Below are positions 41,303-54,154 of a DNA stretch of 64,000 nucleotides, piece by piece; the first letter of the stretch is position 1; every line of letters begins with the position of its first letter. Source of the stretch: Dictyophora rubrovolvata (Eukaryota > Basidiomycota > Agaricomycetes > Phallales > Phallaceae). The notes below the pieces were generated by a model that worked only from the letters and a program-made list of their open reading frames with translations, had not been told where the DNA came from and ran no database searches. Position numbers and translations under genes: made by a program. The DNA lies in NCBI GenBank assembly GCA_029959195.1, contig CP114119.1, positions 3,038,001 through 3,102,000 of the forward strand, given 5' to 3'.

Positions 41303-44300
41303 TATATATCGCTGTAATTCTTTTTTTTTGTTTTCTCCTTGCCTTTACGACGTCGTGTTTCCAATGCATTCATTGTTAAGAACAAAGATGTGAAAAACTT
41401 TTCTACCGTTGGCTGCTGAAAACGACCAGTCTTTAAGACACGCGCCTATGGCAAATTCCGTGCTTGGTAATGTGAAATGACCTGCGACGCAGTCGTATAT
41501 ACAACAACAAATGAACAAAGCGTCGAGAGTTTGATTTGGCTGCGTGTATATGTCATTTTCACATAATAGATACAGCGAATCCGCAAGGTTTTCAGCAAGT
41601 AATACCCCAGATTTCTGCCAAAATAGGGAAAACAGACAGGCCAATCCTAACCGTCCCGTCGCAATCTTAAGGACGGAGGCCGGAAAACCCAACAGCAATA
41701 AACGTATCATACGGTTGAAAGGCGCCAGGAAAGGTTACGCTTGTTTCACGTTTTGTCGCCCCTTTTGTTTCGAATTATTATTATAGATATGATATCCATT
41801 CAAAGACGATGAACTTCTTCGAAGTTGAAGAAGATGAAGCGGGATATTGGCCAAGAAAGCCTGTTCTATTCATTTATATAAGAATCACGAGGTGCTTTGG
41901 AACATACAGTTTCCAAACACTTCGAGAAATGATTGATCTCACCTGGATATGGACGCATACCTGAACTACATCGCACCATCGCAGGGGCGTTGTTTATCAT
42001 GAAGTAGACTGGCATCGTTCCGATCACCGCGTGCGTGGCAGGAATCGAGTGAAAAGTAAATGACAACCGACGCAAAAGGAAACGGGATCCCCGACCAATC
42101 TTGTGGATACTTGTTTTCTCACTAGGTTGCAGTCCCTTGAAGCCAGGATAAGTCAGCGTTTTCCATTCTACAATAAAACGTACAGCGAAAACCATTTAGA
42201 AGATAGAAACATTTGGGGCGGCGCATGGGGATGGGCGGGCGTGCGTGGTGGGCGGAGAAACAGATCTAGTTTTGAAAAGAAATGGGGTGCAAAGTGGTGA
42301 CTAAAATTATCAGATTGGTCCGGTCTGCAAAAGGCCCAGAGGTGAGATGACAGATTAAGTATGACAATCCCGATTGAAGGCTGGGATAGAGGGCTAGGTA
42401 CAACGGATAGTGGTGTCTCTGGGGGGTTGTGTGGCAGTAAGATCAATGGCGTTCTTCGAGATAGATGATCGGTTGAAAGAATTGGGAGATTTTCCGACGT
42501 TCCTAGTTCCCAGATCCTAATGAGTACCCTCGTTCCTTTCTAAGATGCCTTCTTAGAAAGAACCTAACGCCACAAGCGTTAGAGAGCAGCTCCCAGAAAC
42601 AAAAGAGATTTTGAGTCACTCCAGGAGAAGAGAAACCCCAGAAATGCCTTCACGGAAGTAATAAATGTCTATGATGTTTGTGCTGCAACGCGACAACCCA
42701 AACATAGATAATGCATGTGAGGTAACCAAAACAATTTGGGACGGGAGTTTAGGGCAACCAGACCTTAGTTTGTAAGGACGGTAGGAAAATATGAATCACA
42801 AACGTTGAGAAAATCGACGGGCGGAAGACCTTTTAAACCACAATAGCGGAAACAACCGACATGTGGAATAGAGGAGCGAAAAAAAACCGCTTTGCACTTT
42901 TTCAAGCGCCTACTACGACGCTCGAGTGTGAAACTTGCAATTCACAACACATGCGATAGTTCCATTGAAGGGGACAACTTCAATGTCGCTACCCCAATTG
43001 GGAAAGCAGAACAAGATAGTGTATTCTGTAAGTGTTTAAGACAAGGATTTAGTCCCATTGACAGCATTAATCTCTCAAGGGACTCACAACATCTGATTAC
43101 AGATCTCTAGTACGGAAAATCCACGGAGAACATAGACTGTAAATAATCTCGACTCACGTACCTTTGTTTGGGTGCAGTCTACGTAAATGAGATAGCTTGA
43201 CGTTTGCCGAGTAATCGTAAAGCGAAAAAAAGGAAGGTTGGTTATACATTCAAATCAGGGAAGTGGTTCCATATAGTCGTTTTGATACAGACCGACGACA
43301 GACCGACGTGAAGAGAGCGTGGACCGATGACGGTTTTGTATTTGAAGATATCACGAGGAGCAGACCGTTCTCCTGCTCCAAAACTTTTATTTGACGTAAA
43401 ATCTTGGCTCGTTTCACATATGTTATACCCCTTCAAGTATGTGCTTACCTCTCAGGGATGAACGATTGACTCAAGGCCGTCCTGGACTTGTACCACGGGG
43501 GTCGACAAGGCAAACGTATCTTGACTTCGTAAAAACGAGACTGAAAAGAAAGAAAAACTCAGAGATGAGATATTATTTCGCAAAATAGCAAATAGGGTCG
43601 ACTACGTGTCAAGTTAGGCGGGGCTTTTGTATTGTTATCAGTAAGCCCGAGGATCATTGTTGTTCTATATCGATGACTCACCAAACTTTTGCATTATAAG
43701 TACACCATAAAGCAGACTTTCTTCTTTATTGCCAGACAAGGCGTCTTGAAGAGTATCATGAACCAGTCATCCTCGAAAACAGAGTTACGAAGCTAATTCC
43801 AGAGTGAATTCCAGAACTTCCCGGTTTCCGGCTGAAATTACTGCTGGAGCGGAGTCGTAAGCTCGCTCCTCTTTGGAAGGATGTTACTATGTAACTTACT
43901 CAAAAGTAAAGCGACGTAGGTGTTGGTGTTTGCAAGCTTGTTTTCGATTCGTTTTCTACAAACTTTGTTGTTCGGAGACTTGGACAGTACTAGTCCTGGC
44001 GAATAAACGCTGGCTCAAAGCCTGCCAAAAACGAATGTAGGCGGGGTTTTTTATCGATGGATTACCCCGACTCCGCTAGCGCTCCTAATGGCCTCATCCC
44101 TTGGAAAGGCAAGTTCTTTTCAATTAACTCAGAATTAAAAAGCCTAGAAATGTTCTAGAACACTTTGATAACCAGAGTGTTACCTCCCGTCCTCTAAACC
44201 ATTCTCGTTGTGTCCACGTACGTTCCGAGTGCCAAGGCCAACGTATCGAGAGAACTTTTTGCATCCTCGTTGTCAATGCCATGTCCATGAAAAGTGCTCT

Positions 44301-44667
44301 GTTTTCGTTGGTAACTGACGCGGTCTTGCACGTGCTTAGTTTGGCCGCTGTCCGAAAAAGTGGACAAAAGAGTCTCATGGCCCTCGTCGCTGGTCTCCTC
44401 ATTTTCACCTCATCAGTCATTGCTGACCAATCACTACTTTTACCATAGCATAACGAACTCTTTTACGTTTCAAGAATCCTCAGATCGTGCCGCTAAAATC
44501 GGTCGGTGTTTCCGCGGATCGTGGGCCTTTTTTTTCAGGTGGAAGGTTTTTAAGATGCGCCCCCCATACTCTTGCCTTCGTCCTCTTTCGCGGCCCTTTT
44601 CAACACTCATCGAATTTCGTTCAGTACTTAAAGTTATCTTCCTCTTCCCCGACAATTCCTTTACGCC
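41303..44667. other. Gene-poor region between CSN2 and helicase
   Basis: About 3.4 kb. Open frames such as 42195-41866 (-), 42446-42168 (-) and 44420-44124 (-) show no domain, and I could not join them into a gene. The last few hundred bases (44460-44667) are pyrimidine-rich and probably the helicase promoter. Confidence 0.3.
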
Positions 44668-47577
44668 ATGCCGTCTCTCAGTCAAGACATCGTCCCTGGT
44701 TTTGCGTCCATAGACTACACCATACTCCCCCCCAGTCACTTTGAAAAACTACTCTTGTACCTCCAACAACAAAAAAATGAGTTTTGGGGCGTGTCTGCCA
44801 TCTTCGAAAACAATGGCAAAATTAAATCATTCGGTCTCGCCACCCTGAAGAAGGTATATGTCATCAACGACGTAGAAGGTCTGGCCAAAAAGCACTTGGA
44901 TCAACTTTGGTCTGTCTGTGGCGATTCCGCACTGCCTGTCGGATTCAACATGGACACTATATCCATGAGCTTCTATCGTACTTTCAACACTCGTTTTAGC
45001 GCCGCTGACTTGGGCGTCGTGTATGGAGTAAAGCGAGAAGAATCCCACCCCATCACAGTGATTCAAAAGCTATATCCCACTTCCAACAACAGCGCTAGGC
45101 TCAAGTCCATGTGGACACAACAAGGTGCACATCAGGAAATCAACATGTGCCTGCGAGCTTGGATCTCTTTACGGTAAGTCCCGGACTATTGACCTGTGGG
45201 ATAATTGCTCAGTACGAGACGTCCAGGATTGCCGAACTCAAACCGACGATCGTGAAAAGTAAACCAAAGATCAACCCAACACGATTAACGACTCCCGTAA
45301 TAACCTTTTTGTTAATAATTATCGACCTAATGCCTAATATAAGTCTTCTCTCACAGGAGCTTTCTCTTATTTCCACTTTTTATTCGCAACATGAGCTTTT
45401 GGATCGCGCGAAACCCGTGACCATCCGTGCTGAATTTTCGAAGTATGCGTCAGAAAATGGCGAATTTGTGTTGGAAAACTCTCGATACAAAACGCGTATG
45501 CGTCCGAACGTCAAGGTGAACACACTTTCATCGATTTACATACATAACCCGTCCGATAGTAATACAAAGCCTATGATTTACAGGGCCACCTTATTTTTCG
45601 AGATTCAACCGGGGGAATAGTTACAGGGCGCTCTACGGGAATGTGTGGGAAAACAACGCATGGCGTCATTTACGGTAGTTTGAAAGGAGCTGTAAAAAGT
45701 ATCACGATCGTCGGTAAAGAAACGCCGACGTATGCGGAAGATGAGCAGTGCAGCGTTGTGTTGAATGTTCTCTTAGGCAATTGTGTTTTGCAGAAATCGT
45801 ACTACACACGCCTCATATGGCAATTGTCGAAAACAGAAATGAAGCTGTGTCGTGCGCCTGCAACTTTGGGCCCTACCTCCCCTCCGATCAACCAACTGAA
45901 TCGCTCTCAAAAGATGGCGGTTACATCTATACTGAGCGGTGACAAAATTGTGTTAGTTCATGGTATGTAAAGCAATAAACAATTTACTTTTTATTTATTT
46001 GCTTGTTTTCTTTTCTTCCGTAGGGCCACCGGGAACAGGAAAGACGACAGTGATCTCGGCAGCAGCTAAAACTTGGGCTCAAGCGAATGAACCGGTCTGG
46101 ATTATTGCGCATTCCAATGTTGCCGTCAAGAATATAGCAGAAAAACTTCTCAAAGACAGTGTGGATTTCAAATTATTAGTATCCAAAGACTTTTATAAAG
46201 AATGGTGCTTATAACAATTTTAACTTGCCTAATATTACTGTCAGCTAACTGTTTTCTGGTTTGTTTCGGTCAGGCACGAAGACATTTATCATAAGATCGA
46301 TTTATACCTTCTATGTTCCGATCAATTTCCAAAAGATAAAGACCGTTTATCCCAGACCCTGGAAGCCACTAAAGTCCTTCTTTGTACTCTCAGCATGATA
46401 TCAAACCCCTTGCTGAAAAAGAACGGCATGTTTGAATGTATTCCAATGGAGAAATTAATAGTAGACGAGGCGTCGCAGATAAACATCTTTGATTATTTGG
46501 TATGTCCTTATACAACTGTGACCAAACCGATTATTACATAGTTAGCCTATTTTCACTAGGTTTCGTAAAACACTAAGGAAAGTGTGTTTTTTCGGAGATC
46601 CAAATCAATGTAGGAGCAACATTTTGTTGCGAGGTTTTTTGTTTATGAGAGCCCGATTTTAGTGCCTCCTTTCCGACAAGATCAAGTCTCGTCTGTTAAA
46701 AGTATTTTCGATCTGAAGCACCTTTCCGAAGGGTCACTGTTTTTGAGAGAACAATGTAAGTTCATGCTCTTTTCAAGATTGGTTGGAACTAACAGATATT
46801 CGCGGCTCTAATTCTCATTTCTCAGATAGGATGCCAATACCTGTCGGTGATTTCATCTCGAGAGAAGTTTATCAAAATCGGCTTCTTTCACATCACCCGA
46901 TTGTTTCAGCATCTTGCATGGCTTTCGTTGACGCACCAGGAAGTGAGGAACCAAAACGTGGTAGCTATGTGGTAAGCACATTGTTCAATCTGGCGTCAGG
47001 TCTTTTCGCCTTCCACGCCATATCCAAAAGGAGTAATGATGCATACTTATCCTTAGAACCGCAAAGAAGTTCAATCCATCGTACACTTAGTGAGGCATTA
47101 CTATTGTGACGAAGAGTACCGCGTCATAACACCTTACGATGCTCAGAGAGCTGCTATCATTGAAGCTCTGAAAGCAGCTAAGCTACCTTCGGATAGAGTG
47201 TTTAACGTTGACAGTTTCCAAGGTTTGGGTTATATTTTTTTCTTCTTAAGATCTGTTTCTCGCAATAATGGTCAGAGCTAATATCAACGGCAGGAAACGA
47301 GTCGGACTATGTCTTAATCTCAGTAGTTCGCAATAAGAGGATTGGTTTTTTGTCATCGGACAACCGAATCAACGTCATGTTAACAAGGGTCAAAAAGGGA
47401 ATGGTCGTCGTGGCGAATCAAAGCTTTATTGACGGGCTGGCCAGGAAAACCCTGCTAGGGAGAATGTCTGCGCACTGGTCGAAGAACCATGCAAGTGGTC
47501 GTTGGATAAAATGGACCGAGGTCGCTGACAAGAGGGCTGAACTCCCTGGAGTAGTTACGGCTGGCAGCCACTATTAG
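44668..47577 (+). CDS. UPF1-like SF1B helicase (DNA2/NAM7 type)
   Basis: Eleven exons (44668-45173, 45227-45296, 45357-45515, 45584-45962, 46024-46204, 46274-46499, 46546-46609, 46663-46755, 46826-46971, 47057-47222, 47294-47577) join in phase to 757 aa. The N-terminal ~400 residues are unassigned. The helicase core has Q-motif-like LNRSQKMAVTSIL, Walker A GPPGTGKTT, motif Ia IIAHSNVAVKNIAEKL, motif II LIVDEASQ, motif III FFGDPNQLPPF, QYRMPIPVGDFIS, motif V VDSFQGNESDYVLISVVR and motif VI RINVMLTRVKKGMVVV. This is the NAM7/UPF1-like layout. It should unwind nucleic acid with ATP. No CH zinc domain of UPF1 is visible, so it is not UPF1 itself. Frame intact. Confidence 0.88.
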
Positions 47578-47687
47578 CGTTCAGGCGTAGCATGTCCCGT
47601 AGCAAGTACTAAACGTCATGTATTAAACAGTTACAACATAATCAATTTTTTGCATTGATATATTTACTTCTCCCTTGCTCCCCCAGT

Positions 47688-48098
47688 CTATACATCGTGT
47701 CCTAAGACTCTGAGCGTCGCGCGTGCAGCTATATCCTTCGCTTTCCATTTCTGACGAGCCACACCAACGCCCATTTGTGAGCCTTTGACTGGACAGTCCC
47801 TTTCTTTGTTAGATTCAATATTAAGAGTTTGCGTAATAGTCCCTTACATTTATATGTCACTGTCCAGGTTGGTTCGTGATCTGGCCCTGTTGAAGACTCG
47901 ACCATCGATAAGAATTTGACATCCTGGGTTTCCTGTAGAACTTGCGAAAAAATACAGGATTTTAGTGGCTTATTTGAGCTAGTCATACCATTGTTAAGCA
48001 TGATTGCTGATAAAAAATAAGGGTGAGATTGTAGAAGACACCCAAAGAGACTTACCATATCGAGGAGATTGCGTACTAGTTTCAGCCTGAGCAGACAT
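47688..48098 (-). CDS. Small single-dsRBD protein A (84 aa)
   Basis: Four exons (48098-48056, 48006-47989, 47940-47848, 47788-47688) join in phase to 84 aa starting MSAQAETSTQSPRYAIMLNN. It is essentially one double-stranded RNA-binding domain. The helix 1 region is LNNVLQETQ, the loop is VESSTGPDHEPTW (GP-H-P-W signature), strands are WTVTYKFKG, and helix 2 is GVGVARQKWKAKDIAARATLRVL, with the K--AK--AA--AL pattern that binds the RNA backbone. Exon 2 is only 18 nt. The last exon is 101 nt after a phase-1 intron, the same as in protein B. Role unknown; dsRNA binding is inferred from the domain. Confidence 0.78.
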
Positions 48099-49955
48099 TG
48101 TTAGAAGTCGGATATAAAACTAGAATAACTGAAGAGAAAAAGGCAAATTCCTGCGGACTTTATATCTTGTCCTCTTTTTCGACAAGAGCAGGAGCACGGA
48201 TCTGGGAAGACGAGGTGGCAGTGTCAGCCTAGATTGACATGCAGCAACCGGACTGTCTCCTGCAGTCTTGTGGTAAGTCTCATCCGATAGTTGGTCCGGA
48301 TTTTTAAGGAGTGTAATGGGTGCTTCATCATGGAATTTGAAACGGGATCCGAGGACCCTAAAAGGGAATAAAAAACAATGTCAGACTTTTCAGCAATAAG
48401 GTGAAACTAGTCAAATTACACAATTTTACATCTGTTCCGCCGGTCGGAAGTGGGTTCCATCTTGTAACTGTGAAAAATTTCTCAAAAAGTAGTAATCGTG
48501 GCTACCAATGTCGGTATCGGGTGGATAGTCCGGAGAGTGGCATTTATCTTTTAAGAACATGTAGTGAAGATCGTAGATACATAGTCCAATATGGAAAAGC
48601 CGAATTGTTTTGTGGTTAATCGGAATAGATCGCCTTTCCGGTGAATTAAATCTCAAGGCGTGATTGGTCATATCGAGTTTTAAGCCTTTCAAAAACCACA
48701 CAAGTGAATAGGGGAGAAATCGACATTCGTCATATAGATCTTAGGAGGCAGTTCAGGGTAGAATTCAGAGAGTAATATTTCTATTTGATTTATTGGCATA
48801 AGAGATCTTTCACTCTTCAATTAGTCGGTTGAGGTGGAGTCTAAATAAGTTCGTAAACTCTTGGGGAATCGAAAACAGTTTTGTTATAGCTGATATGTTT
48901 CGCCGGCATGCACCTGGCAAACGTTATCCAATTTGGCTTTCACGTGATTCAAATAATACCATCTTTAAATAACACCATACGTTTGATCATATTGAGACAG
49001 AACGCAAAAATGGCTATCTTAATCCGGGAGTTAAAATTTTAACTGAAGTCAGAATCAATAACTGGCATGCCTGCGAGAACAATAGCCATCAACACTCAAG
49101 ACTTTTCCGCTCGCCCGACCCTTCAAGGTTTTTCTTCCCCGTCGAATCATATAGCTCAACGGCCCAGAATAGCCCCTATGACCGTTCTTGCTGACGTCGA
49201 CTAGGTGGATCTCACGCCACTTATATAAAGGGCTGTTATCTGATCAAGTAGTAATCCCGTCGGCATTTCCCGTGGGCCGTATCAATAAAAAAGTAACGAA
49301 AAACGTGCGATCTCCACGATGTGCCTTGCGAGATAAAAATCTCAGACTCATCACGCACCGAGAAAAGAAATTGAATAATCTAGTGTCAAATGGCAGTTGT
49401 CCGGCTGTGCCAAAATTAGCTACATATAATGCCATCGTTCCTCCGCCAATATCGTAGTTACTGGTAATGATTCAGGTATGGACCTCATGATCAAGGTAAC
49501 GCGAATAACTATGATTTGAAATATGAGGGAGATTTATAATAATACACCCCTGCTTTATTGTCCTAAGATTCATTCCATCAGACACTCTTCCGTCTTAAGA
49601 GTAATGCTGCTTTATGACGGAGAATCAATCTCGTCCACAAAAACAAATTCCTTAGAGAAGGAAAAGAGATACCAACTAATCAGGCATTACTCACGTTCGT
49701 CGTATAATGTCAAGGTTGAACTTCTCATGCCAAGAGTCACAACAATGAGATTGATAAGCAAGTATATAAAAGAAGTGTGTCTGACGAAAGATAATTGGAA
49801 GAAACATCATAGATTGTCGATGAGAAAGAAGGTTTGATCTCGTAGCTGGAATTGCCTGGTTCGAAATTTAAGGTTTAAATTCTGCAACGCTGTTCTAGCT
49901 AATGTCCATTTTTGTAAGTATCGACAGGCAATATAAAGAAAATAAGCTTTCACGG
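48099..49955. other. Spacer between dsRBD genes with short open frames
   Basis: About 1.9 kb. A 45-codon plus frame at 49067-49204 (MPARTIAINTQDFSARPTLQ) and a 104-codon frame at 49523-49837 (LEKEKRYQLIRHYSRSSYNV) look partly protein-like but match nothing I recognise. A minus frame at 48701-48426 likewise. No dsRBD signature found here. Confidence 0.3.
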
Positions 49956-50308
49956 TTAATTTTTTGCGTTCAAGGTCTCTAAAGCTTGTGCCGCAGCTTC
50001 ATCTCGTGCATCTTGTTTACTGGATGCCCTTCCTGTCCCACAGGCATTTCCTTCAACTGTATGGCAGTATTAGTAAAGGCTTTCACGTAAATCTAAACGG
50101 TAAATTGAATATACTGTAGACGGTGCAACACCATGTAAGTTGATGCACTGGACCACTAGAGCGATCGTCCCAAGCGAGAGCACCAACCCGGCGTTGACGC
50201 TGCAGTTCGTTATGGAGGCGCATAGCGGCATGTTGGTCTAGATATAAGGTGAACAAGAAGTGTTGGGACTAGTAGTGAATGGTACAGACTGTTATTGTTA
50301 GTGGACAT
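49956..50308 (-). CDS. Small single-dsRBD protein B (80 aa)
   Basis: Three exons (50308-50290, 50237-50115, 50056-49956) join in phase to 80 aa starting MSTNNNNQHAAMRLHNELQ. The whole protein is one dsRBD: helix 1 RLHNELQRQRRVGALAW, loop DDRSSGPVHQLTW (GP-H---W), strands TWCCTVYIEGNACGTGRA, helix 2 SSKQDARDEAAAQALETL. The final intron is phase 1 at the same domain position as in protein A and the last exon is again 101 nt, so the two are paralogues. Possible partners are RNA silencing or RNA-editing machinery, but nothing nearby supports one. Confidence 0.8.
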
Positions 50309-52977
50309 TGCTAGAGAAGAATTAATACGGCGATGAAGTTGGGGGTTTAAAGTGGAAGGAGGGCAATTTATATTCTACAACAGAGAACCAAAACTGTTAT
50401 TGGCACTATGACGTTTTTCATACAACAGATATAACCAGATTACCTCGGAAGAAATAAAAACGAGGAATAGAGAGTCATTCTGCGAGAAATGACAAGATAA
50501 TATTAGGACAATAAAGAAAAGGACCTGTTAGGAAAGTCGGTGGATGGGACCAGCGGCGATCTGCTTAGCCTAGTACAAAATTAAATAACCAGGATCATAA
50601 GGAACATGAGAATGAGCTATTACTCAATTCTGAAAAGTAGATTGAAGAATTAAATTGGAAGATCCGTGCCGAGCATCCGTCTATTTTCTTCCCCCAACAA
50701 CCACGCAAAAGATCTAACACTGGGGCGAGTGAGAACCAGTCACAGCATGGCAAGTTCAAAAGGCAGACGAACTAAGGTGTTTCTGATGGCGAAATTCGAC
50801 CGAGGATGATTGCAGATGAGAAGTTTAGACACCTAATTAGGAACAGAGAATGAATAAAATTAGGAAGGTCAAAACGGGACACAACCCGGCATTACAAAAG
50901 TACTTGAGATGAAAGCTCGGTCGCGGGTCGAGAAGTTTCTTTAATCGCTTTAATCGAGATAATCACCAGTCCTAGGGATTGTGTTCATCGATGATTCATG
51001 AAAGATTGGAAGAAGTACACCACCCTTGAAACCAGCCACGGTGATCCCTTCGTTTAAGGGGTATGTATACTCAGAGATACCTATTTGAAAGACTTATATT
51101 TGATATGTCATGCCCGAGACAAGAAAGCATAACAAAGACAAAAGAGTGCATGTTACGGCAAGAAACACTCACACAGGAATCTGGCTTGGCTTCTCCGAGT
51201 CCAGGCAGGGGCTGTGATCATGGTGACGGATGTTAAGTAAAACGAGAAAGACACAGGAAGGACAGCTGACATCACCAGAAAGTACTTCGAAGCAACAATT
51301 GCCATGCAGCGCACAGCTCATAAAGAAAGAAGAAGAGGTAGTGTCTTATTAAAGTTACGTGATGGTATCGTTGCTGGGTAATCCTCTGACGGAAAAATGG
51401 TGAAAAGGAATAGATTGGGGAAATTCGTTCGTAGGATAGTACATCGAGGACCCCGATAACAGTGATTGAAGCACTAGATAGTAAATAGATAAGAAGAAAC
51501 GATGACCCGTGGGCCGTAGGCGACGGAAGTGAAGGACGACCCCCTTCGGCTTCCAGCTGTTGACGTTTTCGAAAGATAGCTTGATATGAGTCAGAGTAAC
51601 ATTTGTGTTACTTCGTGGTTCTATACTTAATCAGGATGAAATTTTATCAAATCAGCGATACAGCGTCATATTTGACCACGCACATCGGGATTTACAACTA
51701 GATGCCGCAGCTTCCCCTCCCGTCTTCTAGTGAGGCCTGGTTCAACCGCGCCGAAGAGACTGTATTATTGAAGAGCACGTGAAGGATTCGCTGGAGAAAG
51801 AAGTACCTGACACATTCATTTGGATACCAAAGAATATCTCAGTAAACAAAAGGATAGTGAACGGGGAAGTGCAAGAGGTGTGGAAATGAGCGCAAAAAAA
51901 AAGGCGAATAGAAGGGTAATAAGCCTATCTTGACTTTTACGTAGAGCGGAGAATGTTGAGGAAAATGAATATTAATACAGATTCGAAGGTTTCGCCGGAT
52001 GAAAAGGACAGAACATGAACCAAACACTTGACAAATCGTTCAACCGAACTCTGATGCGAGCGCTCTGCAAAGTAGTGAGCTTCCTACATCGTTGGGACGT
52101 CCCGAATCTTGTTCGATGAGAGGGCCTTATAGAACTTGGAAGAATGACGAAGTAGCTCATACGGATTGTTTTCAATTACAACTAGAACATGATCTGTCGG
52201 GGCTTGCGTCGATGTTTGGTGCTCGGTCTGTGTATCCGTGTTCTCAACGCATTCCAGTCTGTATCCAGAAATGCGAACGATAACTTGAACAGCGATGGTG
52301 CTCGTCAGTGATCACACGTACATGTTCGTGATGGAGCACGTGTAGTGCAAGGGGGCTGAATGGCTCTAAGCTGTTTCTTCGGTTTACAAGTAGGACAGAG
52401 GGCCAAAGGTTAGTCTCAGTTCATTCTCCTTTTGATCTCTCGTTAACCTATTGCATGGTTTTGAGGGTAAATTAACAGACCATTCACCTTATTTGAAGAC
52501 ATTGCGCTTCAGACGTATCTCTGTCCTTGAATAACCAGCAGCTACTGATGACGATAAGACACTTTTTGATTATTTTTTAATCAGGGGACTCAATTTTCAT
52601 CGGAAAGCCTTTAGATTAATATTAGGTATGTAGTCACCATGAAGCGCATTAAAAAAAAAAACTCACCCCAAAAGACCATAGGAAAACAATTAATGTAAAA
52701 ATTAATGCTGTCCCGCAACATAACAATAACAATAGACCTTCTGATACACGAATATCCGAGGAAGCATCGCATGATCATGAGAAGAGAGGTGTGTGTGATC
52801 CATTATGCATCATTTCACTTGTTGTGGTCAATGTGCACTCGACACATTTCGACAGATGGGGCTTGAAAGGGCTTGAAAGCCCGCACTTCGTGAACGAAAT
52901 GACGTTTCAGAACTAACGAGGAGAGTATGGACATCAGTCAAAGCATTTGTTAGACGGGAAGAAAACCGTTGGACAGA
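50309..52977. other. Gene-poor, A/G-rich region with one possible exon
   Basis: About 2.7 kb with no confident gene. The minus frame 52311-52084 (75 codons, no Met) has coherent composition (GYRLECVENTDTQTEH, then HVLVVIENNPYELLRHSSKF) and could be an internal exon. Splice partners were not found. Purine-rich stretches (50.4-51.4 kb) are otherwise featureless. Confidence 0.3.
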
Positions 52978-53340
52978 CTAGGACTCTAAACCCCGACCCT
53001 GTGCAGCTTTGCCCAGACTCCGCTGGCAATTCTCCGCAGATGCAGTTGTGTAGACCCCAAAAAGGCGGTCCACCACCTGCTGATGTTCACTCTGACTCTG
53101 TTCTTGGGATCGATGGATACCGGAGGTTGAGCAACTGAGCGTTGTTGCAGTCGAACTATGGCGAAACATTGAAACGCGCGCTCCAGTTGAATATTGGCTC
53201 ACCCCATGATCGGGTAGAGTCCAGAACGTATGTTTCCTTTTTCTGATTGACATTTCTTGAAGAAATTTTCTCACACCCGATCCGGAAAATAGTTATCAAC
53301 GTTTTGTTCAGCGGAGCCGCAGCATTTCTTTCAAACTCAA
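52978..53340 (-). CDS. Possible third dsRBD gene (C), uncertain structure
   Basis: A minus-strand segment reads NQKKETYVLDSTRSWGEP then IFNWSARFNV (53260-53165). This aligns with the loop and strand of proteins A and B (DDRSSGPVHQLTW, VESSTGPDHEPTW). A splice from about 53165 to about 53075 would add VVDRLFGVYTTASAENCQRS and LGKAAQG, a weak helix 2, ending at TAG 52978. The upstream exon is unclear. Intron phase differs from A and B, so this could be a decayed copy or chance resemblance. Confidence 0.3.
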
Positions 53341-54154
53341 TGAATCTAAGGACAATACACTTCACCACGCTCTTTCCTGCTGAGTCCTGGATATGGACAT
53401 CGACGCGGGCGTTCCAAGTTTTTCGTCAAGGTCTAGACGCGGAGAGGATGAGGACGGCTGAAGTTTGTAGTTATGCATATTAGCTTATATTGTAACTCGA
53501 CTGAAACTTGTGTGAGTTGTGTCTCTCTTCATCAACTCAGACACAGCGGCACTGAATACATGTAAGATCACAACACATTTTCGTCAGGTGTTAGATTCAC
53601 AATGCATCGAACCCCTCAAATTTGAAGAGAACAAATCTGTTTTATTAAATATTTAAGCAACTATCCTAGGGGCTCTGGTAAACAGTAAGTTCATGTCGAG
53701 CTATACGTCCTACCGGAATTAGTTGCTCATCTCTCGCAATATTTCTGGTTTATCCGCTCGTCCAAAAGTCCTAGAAGATCCTAGTGAGATCTGACTGCCT
53801 TAGTATTGTCAAAAGAGACGGCGGTTTGCAAGCAGTTTGTATTATAAGCACTTTATGCTGGGATTATCGATGTCCTTGTCACCACGTCCAATTAAGTTCA
53901 ACTGCAGTTTTACTTTATCTTTTTCTTCTGAGCTTTTGTAATATGCGACGAGGCTGTATGAGACCGGTTGACCTAAGTTTTTTGCGACTCAGAAATTTTG
54001 GGCGCCTAGTTGTGTTTTTCTCCAAACATTTCACACTATCGTTTTACAACAGCCAATCGACCATAATCCTCCCTTTGTCGCTTTTCGACTTCAATTAGCA
54101 TAGTTTTTTTTTTCCTTTTTCCTTTTTGCGTCATATTTCCTTCTCTTATATCAT
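53341..54154. other. Intergenic, promoter of the R3HCC1-like gene
   Basis: No supported gene. The last ~60 bp (54095-54150) are T/C-rich (ttttttttccttttttcc), a typical fungal leader before ATG 54155. A minus frame from about 53480 (MHNYKLQPSSSSPRLDLDEK) is open for about 45 codons and unexplained. Confidence 0.3.

Noticed and set aside
50520-50580. Minus-strand AKQIAAGPIHRLS as a further dsRBD helix 2
   Set aside because: No upstream exon could be joined in frame and no loop/strand signature was found in the preceding 300 bp.
52060-52180. Minus-strand PSSIRPSHRTRF resembling a dsRBD loop
   Set aside because: It overlaps a longer, more protein-like frame (52311-52084) and lacks the Trp, the G-G turn and helix 2.
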